The notes beneath the pieces are model-generated. The model worked only from the letters and a program-made list of their open reading frames with translations. It was not told where the DNA came from and ran no database searches. A stretch of 64,000 bases of DNA, from positions 2,980,501 to 3,044,500 of the forward strand of contig NZ_CANMXB010000001.1 of the NCBI RefSeq assembly GCF_947501785.1, read 5' to 3'. Origin of the DNA: an uncultured Litoreibacter sp. GTDB taxonomy: Bacteria > Pseudomonadota > Alphaproteobacteria > Rhodobacterales > Rhodobacteraceae. Positions within the stretch are counted from its first letter, which is position 1. Every line of letters begins with the position of its first letter. Positions 33,862-43,467 of this stretch are shown here, in pieces. The translations under genes and the position numbers were made by a program.

Positions 33862-34571
33862 TGGCGGACCTTTCCCAAAACGACGCGCATTTGTTGATCG
33901 TTGATGACGACGAACGCATCCGCACGCTGTTGCAGCAGTTCCTGTCACGCAACGGGTTCTGGACCACGGCAGCCCGCGACGCGGACCACGCGCGGCGGTT
34001 GTTGGAAGGGTTGGATTTCGACCTGATCGTGCTGGACGTGATGATGCCGGGTGATGACGGCATCACCTTCACCAAAGAGCTGCGGCAGACGCAGGACACT
34101 CCGATTTTGCTTTTGACCGCCAAGGGAGAGTCCTCGGACCGCATTTCCGGGCTGGAGGCGGGGGCGGATGACTACCTGCCGAAACCGTTTGAACCAAAAG
34201 AACTGCTGCTGCGCATTAACGCCATCCTGCGACGGGTTCCGGCAACGGAAGAGATCAACGATGCCCCCAAGGTGCTGCATCTGGGCGACATCCGATACGA
34301 CATCGACCGCGGCGAGATGTGGCGGGGCGAGGACATGGTACGGCTGACCGCGACCGAAGTGTCGCTGATGCGCATCTTCTCAGGTCGGGTGGGGGAGCCG
34401 CTTTCGCGCTCAAAGCTCGTTGAGGATCTGGGCCGTGACAAGGGACAGGCGCAGGAACGTGCGGTTGACGTGCAGATCACGAGGCTGCGACGCAAGATTG
34501 AGGCCGACCCGAAGCAACCCCGCTATCTGCAGACGGTACGCGGGGCGGGGTACATGCTAGCGCCGGATTGA
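33861..34571 (+). CDS. petR: OmpR-family response regulator (PetR-like)
   Basis: The ATG at 33861 overlaps the stop of the MarR gene. The 236-residue product has a receiver domain with acidic pocket D15-D17, phosphoacceptor D59 ('LIVLDVMMPGDDG') and K108 ('YLPKPF'), then a winged-helix DNA-binding domain ('VRLTATEVSLMRIFSGRVGE', 'RAVDVQITRLRRKIEADP'). No sensor kinase is adjacent, as with PetR of Rhodobacter capsulatus. The next small gene starts inside its stop codon. Confidence 0.88.
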   Translation: MADLSQNDAHLLIVDDDERIRTLLQQFLSRNGFWTTAARDADHARRLLEGLDFDLIVLDVMMPGDDGITFTKELRQTQDTPILLLTAKGESSDRISGLEAGADDYLPKPFEPKELLLRINAILRRVPATEEINDAPKVLHLGDIRYDIDRGEMWRGEDMVRLTATEVSLMRIFSGRVGEPLSRSKLVEDLGRDKGQAQERAVDVQITRLRRKIEADPKQPRYLQTVRGAGYMLAPD

Positions 34572-34885
34572 TGGATTTCCTTCGCGCTATTTTGTGTCTG
34601 CTTAACGCCGCTACCTTGCTAAAGCTGAGACGCAGAATGATTTCGATCGACCCAGAGTCCATGCGTGCAATGGATCAGCTAGATCCGCTTTCGGCACTGT
34701 CCCGTTGGGTCTTTCCGGGTTGGGTGATCGACTTGACGCGACTTCAAACCGCCGTTCTTTTTAGACCAGACGTCTTTAGCCTCACAGTACTGGCCGACGA
34801 TGTTGTGTTTAAGCTGATGCGACGCCTACAACGGTCAATAACTGGAGCGATCCTACTTTCACTTTTTGCGGCCGCCTTGGGATAA
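34571..34885 (+). CDS. Hypothetical protein coupled to the response regulator
   Basis: The ATG at 34571 overlaps the response-regulator stop (TGATG) and the 104-residue frame ends seven bases before the HDAC-like gene, which argues that it is real. Residues ~1-17 and ~88-104 are hydrophobic ('MDFLRAILCLLNAATLL' and 'GAILLSLFAAALG'); the middle has several arginines and tryptophans. The base composition is visibly more AT-rich than in both neighbours. I recognise no family. It could be a small membrane-associated protein or an inserted frame. Confidence 0.5.
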   Translation: MDFLRAILCLLNAATLLKLRRRMISIDPESMRAMDQLDPLSALSRWVFPGWVIDLTRLQTAVLFRPDVFSLTVLADDVVFKLMRRLQRSITGAILLSLFAAALG

Positions 34886-34891
34886 AAATCA

Positions 34892-35827
34892 ATGACAACA
34901 GCGCTTTTGACTCACTCCGATGGCCTAAGCCACGTGACCCCGCCCGGGCATCCCGAACGGGTCGACCGGTTGATGGCGATTTATACGGCGCTTGATACGA
35001 TTGAGGACGACGCTCTGCTGCGAGTGGGGCCGCCTTTGGGGGAAGAGGCCGACGTGCTGCTGTGCCACCCGCAAAGCTACATCGACAAAATTCGGGCCGC
35101 CGAGCCGGAGAGCGGATTTGCCTCGCTGGATGCGGACACGCATATGTCGCCCGGTTCCTTTCAGGCCGCGATGCGCGGCGTGGGCGCGATGACCAAAGCC
35201 GTCGATATGGTGCTGGGCGGGGAGGCCAACAACGCCTTCGCCGCCATGCGCCCGCCCGGCCATCATGCGGAGACAGCGACGCAGATGGGGTTCTGCCTCA
35301 TTGGCAACGCCGCGATTGCTGCAAAGCACGCGTTGGAGCGGCACGGCCTGTCGCGGGTCGCTGTGGTGGATTTCGACGTGCACCACGGCAACGGCACGCA
35401 GGACCTGCTTTGGAACGAAGCGCGGGCCTTGTTCATTTCGTCTCACCAGATGCCCCTTTGGCCCGGCAGCGGCGCACCAAGCGAGACGGGGGCGCATGAC
35501 AATGTGATCAACATGCCGTTGCAGCCCGAATCCGGTGGCCGCGACATGCGCGCCGCCTATGAGCGCATCGCATTCCCCGCGCTGGAGGCTTTCAAGCCGG
35601 AGCTTTTGCTGATCTCAGCAGGGTTTGATGCCCATGCGAACGACCCCCTCGCCAATCTCAATTGGACCGAGGAGGACTTCGCCTGGATCACCGAAAAGCT
35701 GTGTGAAGTTGCCGATACGCATTGCGGGGGCAAGGTCGTCTCGACTTTGGAAGGTGGATATGATTTGCAGGCACTAGCAGCGTCCACCAAGGCGCATTTG
35801 GAAGTTCTACTGGCGAGGGGCCGATGA
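34892..35827 (+). CDS. Histone deacetylase family (AcuC/APAH-like) hydrolase
   Basis: A 311-residue zinc deacetylase of the arginase-like fold with the family motifs 'MRPPGHHAETATQMGFC', 'AVVDFDVHHGNGTQD' (metal ligands D and H) and 'ISAGFDAHANDPLAN' (third ligand D). In bacteria such enzymes remove acetyl groups from acetylpolyamines or acetyl-lysine; the substrate here is unknown. Its stop overlaps xseB (ATGA), linking it to the isoprenoid run xseB-ispA-dxs, an arrangement common in Rhodobacteraceae. Confidence 0.92.
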   Translation: MTTALLTHSDGLSHVTPPGHPERVDRLMAIYTALDTIEDDALLRVGPPLGEEADVLLCHPQSYIDKIRAAEPESGFASLDADTHMSPGSFQAAMRGVGAMTKAVDMVLGGEANNAFAAMRPPGHHAETATQMGFCLIGNAAIAAKHALERHGLSRVAVVDFDVHHGNGTQDLLWNEARALFISSHQMPLWPGSGAPSETGAHDNVINMPLQPESGGRDMRAAYERIAFPALEAFKPELLLISAGFDAHANDPLANLNWTEEDFAWITEKLCEVADTHCGGKVVSTLEGGYDLQALAASTKAHLEVLLARGR

Positions 35828-36063
35828 CCGACACACCCGTATCCGAGATGTCTTTTGAGCAAGCGATGAGCGAGTTGGAAGGCGTGGTTGACCGGCTGGA
35901 GCGGGGCGACGTGCCGCTGGAGGACTCGATCAAGCTGTACGAACGCGGCGCGGAGCTGAAGAAGCGCTGCGAGGCCAAGCTGGCCGAGGCCGAAGAAAAG
36001 GTCGCCCAGATCACGTTGGATGGCGGGCAGCCCTCCGGGACCACTCCTGTCGAAGGCATGTAA
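35824..36063 (+). CDS. xseB: Exodeoxyribonuclease VII small subunit
   Basis: A 79-residue protein of the expected length containing 'SFEQAMSELEGVVDRLERGD', 'PLEDSIKLYERGAELKKRCE' and 'KLAEAEEKVAQI', the XseB helical signature. With XseA it forms exonuclease VII, which degrades single-stranded DNA. The gene starts inside the HDAC-like stop and abuts ispA, the usual position for xseB. Confidence 0.95.
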   Translation: MTDTPVSEMSFEQAMSELEGVVDRLERGDVPLEDSIKLYERGAELKKRCEAKLAEAEEKVAQITLDGGQPSGTTPVEGM

Positions 36064-36930
36064 ATGTTCGCCGCCGCGCTGAAAGACGCGCAAACCCGCG
36101 TTCAAATAGCATTGGATGAGGCCATGGCCGGCTTGGATGGCACAGCCGCCGACGCCATGCGCTACACCTGCCAGGGCGGCAAACGGCTGCGCGCGTTTCT
36201 GGTGATGGAAGGCGCGCGACTGCACGGCGTGCCAGCCACCCAAGCCGACCGCGTCGCGGCGGCGATTGAGGCGTTGCACGCGTTTTCGCTCGTCCATGAC
36301 GATCTTCCCTGCATGGATGACGATGACCTGCGGCGCGGCAACCCCACCGTACATGTCAAATGGGACGAGGCGATTGCCGTTTTGGCAGGCGACGCGCTGC
36401 AGACGCTGGCGTTTGAGATTTTGGCAGATGCGCGGACCTCATCAGATGCGGGCGTGCGGGTTGAATTGATGGCCACCCTTGCCAAAGCCGCAGGCGCGGA
36501 AGGCATGGTGCTGGGTCAGGTTCTGGATATCGAAGCCGAAAGCGCCAAGGCCCCCCTGACATTGGAGCAAATAACACGGCTGCAAGCGGGCAAGACCGGG
36601 GCGTTGATCGAATGGTCCGCCTGCGCGGGTGCCATCCTAGGCAAAGCCGACCCCGCACCCCTGCGGCAATATGCGGGGGCCGTGGGCCTTGCATTCCAGA
36701 TTGCCGACGACATCTTGGATATAGAAGGCGACGCCGCGAAAGCGGGGAAACGCCTGCAAAAAGACACCGCCGCCGGGAAGGCGACATTCGTATCGCTGCT
36801 TGGTATGGATGAGGCCAAGGCGAAGGCCAAATCGTTGGTGGCGGAGGCGGAAGTGGCGTTGTCGCCCTATGGCGACGCCGCGGAGAACTTGAAGGCCGCC
36901 GCACGGTTCGTTATCTCGCGCGACACATGA
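36064..36930 (+). CDS. ispA: Farnesyl (polyprenyl) diphosphate synthase
   Basis: The 288-residue product starts immediately after the xseB stop. It has the first aspartate-rich motif '[19 protein letters not shown]' and the second '[13 protein letters not shown]', with '[16 protein letters not shown]' at the N-terminus. It condenses isopentenyl diphosphate with dimethylallyl and geranyl diphosphate to give farnesyl diphosphate. It is followed by dxs, so the operon couples the first step of the MEP pathway to prenyl-chain synthesis. Confidence 0.95.
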   Translation: MFAAALKDAQTRVQIALDEAMAGLDGTAADAMRYTCQGGKRLRAFLVMEGARLHGVPATQADRVAAAIEALHAFSLVHDDLPCMDDDDLRRGNPTVHVKWDEAIAVLAGDALQTLAFEILADARTSSDAGVRVELMATLAKAAGAEGMVLGQVLDIEAESAKAPLTLEQITRLQAGKTGALIEWSACAGAILGKADPAPLRQYAGAVGLAFQIADDILDIEGDAAKAGKRLQKDTAAGKATFVSLLGMDEAKAKAKSLVAEAEVALSPYGDAAENLKAAARFVISRDT

Positions 36931-36950
36931 CGCGCGGAAAGGTGCACGAG

Positions 36951-38879
36951 ATGAGTGACAGACCCCACACCCCGACGCTGGACCGCGTTCAATTCCCGTC
37001 AGATATGAAAGCGCTGAATGACACCGAGCTGGTGAAACTTGCGCATGAGCTACGGGCAGAAACAATTTCCGCCGTGTCAGAAACCGGCGGGCATCTGGGC
37101 GCGGGTCTTGGCGTGGTCGAGATGACCGTAGCGCTGCACGCCGTTTTCGACACCCCGAAAGACCGGCTGATCTGGGATGTATCCCACCAATGCTACCCGC
37201 ATAAGATTCTGACAGGCCGCCGTGACCGCATCCGCACCCTGCGCATGAAGGACGGGCTGTCGGGGTTCACCAAACGCAGCGAAAGCCCGTATGACCCGTT
37301 TGGGGCGGCGCATAGCTCGACCTCTATTTCTGCAGCATTGGGTATGGCCGTGGCCCGCGATCTAGGCGGCGCGCCGGAACATGGGCTGGGCGACTGCATC
37401 GCCGTGATCGGCGACGGCTCGATGAGCGCGGGCATGGCCTATGAGGCGATGAACAACGCGGGCCACCTGAAGAAGCGCCTGATCGTTATTTTGAACGACA
37501 ATGAAATGAGTATCGCCCCGCCGGTCGGTGCCATGTCGACCTACCTGTCGCGCCTCTATGCCGGTGCGCCGTTTCAGGAATTCAAAGCCGCCGCCAAGGG
37601 CGCGGTGTCGTTACTGCCAGAGCCGTTTCAGGAAGGCGCGCGCAGGGCCAAGGAAATGCTGAAAGGCATGACCGTGGGCGGCACCATGTTTGAAGAGCTG
37701 GGATTCTCCTATGTCGGGCCGATTGACGGCCATGACATGGAGCAGCTCTTGGCGGTTCTGCGAACCGTGAAAGAGCGCGCCACCGGGCCGATCCTGATCC
37801 ATGCGATCACCAAGAAAGGCAAGGGCTACGGCCCGGCTGAGGCGGCAATGGACAAGGGCCATGCGACCGCCAAATTCGACGTGGTGACCGGTAAGCAGCA
37901 AAAGGCGAAATCGAATGCACCCAGCTACACCTCGGTCTTTGCCAAAGCGTTGATCAAAGAGGCGGAAGCCGACAGCAAGGTTGTCGCGGTCACCGCCGCT
38001 ATGCCAGACGGCACCGGGCTGAACCTGTTCAACGAACGCTACCCCTCGCGCTGTTTTGACGTCGGCATTGCGGAGCAGCATGGTGTGACATTTTCCGCCG
38101 GGTTGGCCGCAGGCGGTATGAAGCCGTTCTGCGCGATCTATTCGACCTTCCTGCAGCGCGGCTATGACCAAGTCGTCCACGACGTCGTGCTGCAACGCCT
38201 GCCGGTGCGCTTCGCGATTGACCGCGCCGGGTTGGTCGGCGCGGATGGTGCGACCCATGCGGGGTCGTTCGACGTGGCCTATCTGGCGAACTTGCCCGGC
38301 ATCGTTGTGATGGCGGCAGCCGATGAGGCAGAGTTGGTACATATGGTGGCCACGGCGGCTGCGCATGACGACGGACCCATCGCGTTCCGCTTCCCTAGGG
38401 GCGAAGGCGTTGGCGTCGACCTGCCGGAGAAAGGCGTGCCACTGGAAATCGGAAAGGGCCGTATGATCCAGGAGGGCAGCAAGGTTGCTATTCTGTCCTT
38501 CGGCACCCGCCTGCAAGAGGTGCAAAAGGCTGCCGAAAGTCTGGCTGCGCGAGGGATCACCCCGACGATTGCGGATGCGCGTTTTGCGAAGCCTTTGGAC
38601 CGAGAGATGATCCTTGATCTCGCTGCAAATCATGAGGCGCTGATCACCATCGAGGAAGGCGCGGTTGGCGGTTTCGGCAGCCATGTGGCGCAACTGCTGA
38701 GCGACGAGGGCGTGTTTGATAGGGGGCTGAAATACCGCTCTATGGTGTTGCCCGATATCTTTATCGACCAGGCCAGCCCCGCCGACATGTATGCGACGGC
38801 GGCGATGAACGCGCCGCAGATTGTGGCCAAGGTGCTGGACACGCTTGGCATTGCCGATCTCGACGCGAAGCGAGCCTGA
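36951..38879 (+). CDS. dxs: 1-deoxy-D-xylulose-5-phosphate synthase
   Basis: Start at ATG 36951, with 'GGAAAGG' eight bases upstream; the in-frame ATG at 36927 overlaps ispA but lacks such a site. The 642-residue product shows '[20 protein letters not shown]', the thiamine-diphosphate motif from '[18 protein letters not shown]' to 'NDNEMSI', and the catalytic glutamate in '[17 protein letters not shown]'. It condenses pyruvate and glyceraldehyde-3-phosphate at the head of the MEP isoprenoid pathway. Confidence 0.97.
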   Translation: MSDRPHTPTLDRVQFPSDMKALNDTELVKLAHELRAETISAVSETGGHLGAGLGVVEMTVALHAVFDTPKDRLIWDVSHQCYPHKILTGRRDRIRTLRMKDGLSGFTKRSESPYDPFGAAHSSTSISAALGMAVARDLGGAPEHGLGDCIAVIGDGSMSAGMAYEAMNNAGHLKKRLIVILNDNEMSIAPPVGAMSTYLSRLYAGAPFQEFKAAAKGAVSLLPEPFQEGARRAKEMLKGMTVGGTMFEELGFSYVGPIDGHDMEQLLAVLRTVKERATGPILIHAITKKGKGYGPAEAAMDKGHATAKFDVVTGKQQKAKSNAPSYTSVFAKALIKEAEADSKVVAVTAAMPDGTGLNLFNERYPSRCFDVGIAEQHGVTFSAGLAAGGMKPFCAIYSTFLQRGYDQVVHDVVLQRLPVRFAIDRAGLVGADGATHAGSFDVAYLANLPGIVVMAAADEAELVHMVATAAAHDDGPIAFRFPRGEGVGVDLPEKGVPLEIGKGRMIQEGSKVAILSFGTRLQEVQKAAESLAARGITPTIADARFAKPLDREMILDLAANHEALITIEEGAVGGFGSHVAQLLSDEGVFDRGLKYRSMVLPDIFIDQASPADMYATAAMNAPQIVAKVLDTLGIADLDAKRA

Positions 38880-38948
38880 ACCCAACGTCACGGTTTACGG
38901 ACGTGGCATAAGCCCTAAATTCCTAACCCAAGCAGGAAAGGCTTTGCC

Positions 38949-39620
38949 ATGGACCAAACAACCCCCGCAATGCGCGCGATCCGTTGGCTGATCTTTCTGC
39001 TGACGGCCACGTTCTTCATCTACAAGCTGTTCACCGGGAACTGGGATTATGTCGGCGGGCACTTCCGGTTTCTGACGATCTGGGCGCTGACGGCATCAAC
39101 ACTGTCCGCGTGGTTCATGCTGCGCCTATCCATGGGCTGGAGCACCGCGCATCGCGATGTCTTCGCCTCCGTCACGGTGGTTTTGAACCTGACCGTAGTG
39201 CTGATGTATTGGAAGATTTACTTTGAGGACCCGTCGTTATTCTACGGCACTGATGGCCAGCCGGGCCCTTGGTATGACGAGTACTTCTTGCATGGGCTGG
39301 GCCCCGCGTTGCAGGTCTTTGACGCGGTGTTCCTGCTGGGCGCGTTTACCTGGCTGAAGCGGGTGGCTGCGTGGGTGGTGGCGCTGCCTGTGGCCTATCT
39401 GGTATGGATCGAATTTATCATCCGGCCGTTGAATGATGCCCCGGTTGGGTCGGTCACCACTGGGCTGCCATATCTGTTCCTGAACAACTTGGACGTCGCT
39501 GGAAGGGCCACGTTCTACGGGACCACGACTGTGACAATGCTGGTATTGATGGTCATCGCATCCGGCGTGGCGCAGGTCGTCAAGGCCGTCAGGCGCGTTC
39601 CTTCAACAGCTTCTCGATAG
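38949..39620 (+). CDS. Six-helix membrane protein (Pr6Pr / FAR-17a-like)
   Basis: A 223-residue polytopic protein with about six membrane helices ('WLIFLLTATFFIYKLF', 'FASVTVVLNLTVVLMYWKIY', 'VAAWVVALPVAYLVWIEFII'). The conserved-looking 'DEYFLHGLGPALQVFDAVFL' carries the histidine typical of the Pr6Pr/FAR-17a/AIG1-like group. Function is unknown; related eukaryotic proteins hydrolyse fatty-acid esters of hydroxy fatty acids, but transferring that role is unsafe. A purine-rich 'CAGGAAAGG' precedes the ATG. Its 3' end overlaps the convergent ion-channel gene by 32 bases. Confidence 0.75.
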   Translation: MDQTTPAMRAIRWLIFLLTATFFIYKLFTGNWDYVGGHFRFLTIWALTASTLSAWFMLRLSMGWSTAHRDVFASVTVVLNLTVVLMYWKIYFEDPSLFYGTDGQPGPWYDEYFLHGLGPALQVFDAVFLLGAFTWLKRVAAWVVALPVAYLVWIEFIIRPLNDAPVGSVTTGLPYLFLNNLDVAGRATFYGTTTVTMLVLMVIASGVAQVVKAVRRVPSTASR

Positions 39621-40359
39621 CGTCCAGCCGCTCCTTGATCTCGTCGCGGTAGGCGTCGGTTTTCTCGTTGTCTTCGACGTGGTGGGCGTCCTGCATCGAG
39701 TTTACGATGAGGCCGACCAGCAGGTTCACCACCGCGAAGGTGGTCATCAGGATGAACGGCAGGAAGAACATCCACGCGTAGGGGTAGACCTCCATCACCG
39801 GGCGCACGATACCCATGGACCAGCTTTCCAGCGTCATGATCTGGAACAGCGAATAGCCCGAATTTCCAAGGTCACCAAACCATTGCGGGAAGCTTTCACC
39901 AAACAGCTTCGTGGCCATCACCGACCCAATGTAGAAGATCATCGCCATCAGAACGAAGACCGACCCCATGCCCGGAAGGGCGGTGATCAGCCCCTCGACC
40001 ACGCGGCGCAGTGACGGCGCGACCGAGACAACGCGCAGCAGCCGCAGCACCCGCAAGGCGCGCAGGACTGACAACCCGTTGGACCCTGGTATCCAGGAAA
40101 TAGTGACGATGATGAGATCAAAAATGTTCCACCCGCTGCGGAAGAACTGAAAGCGGAAGGCATAGAATTTCAGGATCAGCTCGGCGGTGAAGATGATCAG
40201 ACAAACCTGATCAAGAAACAAGATTGCCGGTCCAGCGACATCCATCACCGGCTTGACAGTTTCCAGCCCCAGCAAAATTGCGTTGAACAAGATTACCGCG
40301 AGGATGGAATAGCGGAACCGGTTTCCGTCTAGAATGGTCTGAAGTTTTGCGCGGCTCAC
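39589..40359 (-). CDS. Voltage-gated sodium channel-like ion transporter
   Basis: Start inferred as GTG 40359, 23 bases after the upstream methyltransferase stop; the frame runs further into that gene but is not protein-like there. The 256-residue product has the six-helix plan of NaChBac-type channels: S4 arginine ladder 'LRALRVLRLLRVVSVAPSLR', pore/selectivity sequence 'MTLESWSMGIVRPVME' (the TLESW type of bacterial sodium channels) and a C-terminal coiled coil 'RDEIKERLDAIEKLLKERA' for tetramerisation. It probably conducts sodium into the cell, coupled to motility or pH behaviour in marine bacteria. Confidence 0.87.
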   Translation of the reverse strand: MSRAKLQTILDGNRFRYSILAVILFNAILLGLETVKPVMDVAGPAILFLDQVCLIIFTAELILKFYAFRFQFFRSGWNIFDLIIVTISWIPGSNGLSVLRALRVLRLLRVVSVAPSLRRVVEGLITALPGMGSVFVLMAMIFYIGSVMATKLFGESFPQWFGDLGNSGYSLFQIMTLESWSMGIVRPVMEVYPYAWMFFLPFILMTTFAVVNLLVGLIVNSMQDAHHVEDNEKTDAYRDEIKERLDAIEKLLKERA

Positions 40360-40382
40360 TGACTGCTCACTCGTTATGGGTT

Positions 40383-41591
40383 CTACGCCATATGGGCGCG
40401 GGTGAACTGGGCTGCAAGCTCTACATGCGATGACCAGCGGAATTGGTCTACAGGTAGCACCCAATCAAGGCGGTAGCCGCCCTTGATGAGTATGTCCGCG
40501 TCACGCGCAAAGGTCACTGGGTTGCAGGATACCGCTGCGATGCGCGGGACCTCCGATTTGGCCAGCTCGATGGTTTGGGCCTCCGCTCCCGCGCGCGGCG
40601 GGTCGATGATGACAGCGTCGGTTTTGGACAGCTCGGACGGAAGGACAGGGCGGCGGAACAGGTCGCGCGTGTCAGCGGTCACCTTTTTCAGCCCGGTTGC
40701 TTGCCGCCAGCCTTGGTCCAGCGCCGCAATTAGGCTGGCCTCGCCTTCCAGCGCCCAAACTTCCGCCGTCTCTGCGGCGGGCAGGGAGAAGGTGCCGCAG
40801 CCAGCGAACAGATCAGCCACGTGTTTTGCCCCGCCAACAGCCTCAGCCACGGCCTGCATCAGCATGTTTTGCCCATGCAACGTGGCTTGCAGAAACGCGC
40901 CGGGAGGTGGCGAAACCAGCGCATGGCCAAATGTCTGGACCGGAGGCGCCCGTAGGCCAATCACCTCGCCGTCCCACGCGATGCGCGCAAAACGGTGTTT
41001 TTCAGCCAAGGCCGACACCTCACCGATGACACGAGGATCGAGCGGCTTGCAGTTGCGCATATCCAGATCAATGCCGTTCTCGGACAGCGTCACGACCAAC
41101 TCAAGCTCCGCTTTGCGGGAGGCGGCGATGACGGTCAGCTGTTCCAGAATGGGCAGGGCCGCAATGATCGCGGGGTCCAGCAACTGGCAATCCGGGGTCT
41201 CGATCAGCACATCGGAGGCGCGGCCATGAAAGCCCACCATCGCGCCCGATTTGGTGCGCTTGCCATGCAGCGCGGCGCGCCTACGGCTTTGGGGCGGTGA
41301 GGTCAGGATTGGGCGGATGTCCGTCTCAATCCCGCGCGCGGCGAGGCCGGTGGCAATGACCGATGTTTTCCAATCAGCCACAAACCCGTCGTCAGCATGC
41401 TGCATCGCGCAGCCGCCGCAGCTTTTGAAATGGCGGCAAGGCGGTTTGACGCGGGTGGGGGACGGGGTCAACAACCGGGCAGTGCCGTCGACCACGTCAA
41501 CTTCCTCACCCGGCAAGGTGCGCGGGAAAGGGCCTGCGTCCTCCGCCATGCCGTCGCCGGCGGCGGTGATGCGTGTGATGGTCAGGGTCAT
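40383..41591 (-). CDS. Class I SAM-dependent RNA methyltransferase (TrmA/RlmD family)
   Basis: A 402-residue RNA uracil-C5 methyltransferase: N-terminal TRAM-like start, iron-sulfur cysteines 'CRHFKSCGGCAMQH' plus a later cysteine in 'ETPDCQLLD', SAM motif 'VADLFAGCGTFSLPAAE', and the catalytic 'AVSCNPVTFARD'. It probably methylates 23S rRNA (RlmD-like U1939) or a related site; target choice cannot be made from sequence. It lies between the two ABC exporter genes and the ion channel on the same strand, four bases downstream of the ABC stop. Confidence 0.88.
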   Translation of the reverse strand: MTLTITRITAAGDGMAEDAGPFPRTLPGEEVDVVDGTARLLTPSPTRVKPPCRHFKSCGGCAMQHADDGFVADWKTSVIATGLAARGIETDIRPILTSPPQSRRRAALHGKRTKSGAMVGFHGRASDVLIETPDCQLLDPAIIAALPILEQLTVIAASRKAELELVVTLSENGIDLDMRNCKPLDPRVIGEVSALAEKHRFARIAWDGEVIGLRAPPVQTFGHALVSPPPGAFLQATLHGQNMLMQAVAEAVGGAKHVADLFAGCGTFSLPAAETAEVWALEGEASLIAALDQGWRQATGLKKVTADTRDLFRRPVLPSELSKTDAVIIDPPRAGAEAQTIELAKSEVPRIAAVSCNPVTFARDADILIKGGYRLDWVLPVDQFRWSSHVELAAQFTRAHMA

Positions 41592-41595
41592 GTGG

Positions 41596-43467
41596 CTACT
41601 CGGCTGCTTCGGTGATGCCTATAAACCCGCCGGACTGACGTTGCCAGTAGCGTGCATAAAGCCCGTTCGTCGCCAGCAACGCGTCATGCGTGCCTTGTTC
41701 GGCAATGTGGCCGTCTTCCATCACGACGATGCGGTCCATCCGCGCGATCGTGGACAGGCGGTGCGCAATGGCGATGACGGTTTTACCCTGCATAGCGACC
41801 TGAAGGGCGGCTTGGATGGAGGCCTCAACTTCGCTGTCCAAAGCCGAGGTCGCTTCATCCAGCACCAAAATGGGCGCGTCTTTGATCATAGCCCGTGCAA
41901 TGGCGATCCGCTGGCGTTGACCGCCCGAAAGTTTGACACCGCGTTCACCCAAATGGGCGTCATAGCCGGTGCGCCCTTTGTGATCCTCAAGGCCTTGGAT
42001 AAAGGCATGAGCTTCCGCCTTTTTGGCGGCCGCAACCACATCTGCTTCGGACGCGCCGGGTTTGCCATAGAGGATGTTGTCGCGGGCAGAACGATTGAAC
42101 ATCGCCGTTTCCTGCGTGACCATGCCGATCTGCTGGCGCAGGCTGTCTTGCGTGACGGCGGACACGTCCTGTCCGTCAATTTGCAGCGCGCCTTTCTCGA
42201 TGTCGTAGAGCCGCAATAGCAGGGCCACCAGCGTGGACTTGCCTGCCCCGGACGCGCCGACCAAGCCCAGCTTTTCGCCCGGTTCAATGGTCAGGGTCAC
42301 GTCGTCAATACCGCCAATGTCGCGGCCATAGCGGAAGGTCACGCCCTCGAATGACACCCGCCCTTGACTGACCTGAAGCGACTTGGCGCCCCAACGGTCG
42401 ACCAGTTGATGAGGTGGGGTCAGGGTCCTCATCCCGTCCTCAACCTCACCAATGTTGGCGTACATCCCCATCAGCGCGAAGCTGACCCACCCGGTCATTT
42501 GCGCAATGCGGATTGACACTGAACCCGCTGCGGCAATGTCGCCCGTGCTTGCCCCGCCGCCTTGCCACAGCAGCACGGTGCCACCGATCAGCAGGATCGG
42601 CAGGATGCCCGCCGTGGCCATGAGCGCGAAGCGGAAACCAGTGGACAAAGCGCCAAACTCCAACGCGCGGTCGCGCAGGGTTGCCATGGCACCCAGGGCG
42701 CTTTCGTCTTCGTGCCGCGCATGGCCGAACAGCTTCACGGTCTTGATGTTGGTGATCGTGTCCACCACTTGCCCGGTCACCATGGTCCGGGCCCCCGCCC
42801 GCGCGGCAGAGCGTTTGCGGATGCGGGGCATGAACCAGCGGATCATGAAGATGTAGCCAATGAGCCAGACCAGCAGAACGAACGCCATCCAGCCGTTGAT
42901 GGTGAACAGCAACAGGACCGAGCCGACGATAGAGGCCAAGGCGAAGAACACCACGTTAATGGTTTCCGCGGTTACATCCGTCAGGGCGCGGGCGGTCTGC
43001 ATCTGCTTCTGCGCAATGCGGCCAGCGAAGTCGCTGTCGAAATAATCCACCGAATGCCCGAGCGTCCAGCGGTGCAGACGGCTTTGGATCAGCGGGTAGA
43101 CATTCGGCGGCACCACGATGCCGTTGAACGCGGCGCTTATCCCGAAGGTGAGCGGGCGGAGCAACAGGAAGAACCCGACAAACAGGAGCACCAACGGCCA
43201 GTTGGTGGCGAAGAACTCTGACGGTGCGGTGACGGTCGCAGCGTCGATTACCCACCCCAGCAACAGCGCGGTTAGGGCCTCCATCGTACCTGCAATCGCA
43301 GAGAACACGGCGGCGATTCCAAGCACCGGCCACGACCCTGCCAAACACCATTTGCAAAACGCCCAGAGCGTGCGCGGCGGCGGGCTTTCGGCGGGCTGGA
43401 AGGCGTCGATAAGATTGCCGAGCCGTGCCAGCACCGGTTCAAGCCGTTTGAGTGCTTCGTTGATCAT
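41596..43467 (-). CDS. ABC exporter half-transporter (second of pair)
   Basis: A 623-residue fused transporter: six membrane helices in ~50-330, then an ATPase domain with Walker A 'LVGASGAGKSTLVALLLRLY', Q-loop 'IGMVTQETAMFNRS', signature 'LSGGQRQRIAIARA' and Walker B 'ILVLDEATSALDSE'. All catalytic residues are intact. Its start overlaps the preceding ABC gene's stop by four bases (ATGA), so the two probably form a heterodimeric exporter of the MsbA/multidrug type. The substrate is unknown; lipid or amphipathic drug export is the usual role. Confidence 0.92.
   Translation of the reverse strand: MINEALKRLEPVLARLGNLIDAFQPAESPPPRTLWAFCKWCLAGSWPVLGIAAVFSAIAGTMEALTALLLGWVIDAATVTAPSEFFATNWPLVLLFVGFFLLLRPLTFGISAAFNGIVVPPNVYPLIQSRLHRWTLGHSVDYFDSDFAGRIAQKQMQTARALTDVTAETINVVFFALASIVGSVLLLFTINGWMAFVLLVWLIGYIFMIRWFMPRIRKRSAARAGARTMVTGQVVDTITNIKTVKLFGHARHEDESALGAMATLRDRALEFGALSTGFRFALMATAGILPILLIGGTVLLWQGGGASTGDIAAAGSVSIRIAQMTGWVSFALMGMYANIGEVEDGMRTLTPPHQLVDRWGAKSLQVSQGRVSFEGVTFRYGRDIGGIDDVTLTIEPGEKLGLVGASGAGKSTLVALLLRLYDIEKGALQIDGQDVSAVTQDSLRQQIGMVTQETAMFNRSARDNILYGKPGASEADVVAAAKKAEAHAFIQGLEDHKGRTGYDAHLGERGVKLSGGQRQRIAIARAMIKDAPILVLDEATSALDSEVEASIQAALQVAMQGKTVIAIAHRLSTIARMDRIVVMEDGHIAEQGTHDALLATNGLYARYWQRQSGGFIGITEAAE

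Noticed and set aside
37611-38891. 426-codon frame on the minus strand
   Set aside because: Antisense to dxs, whose catalytic motifs are fully conserved.
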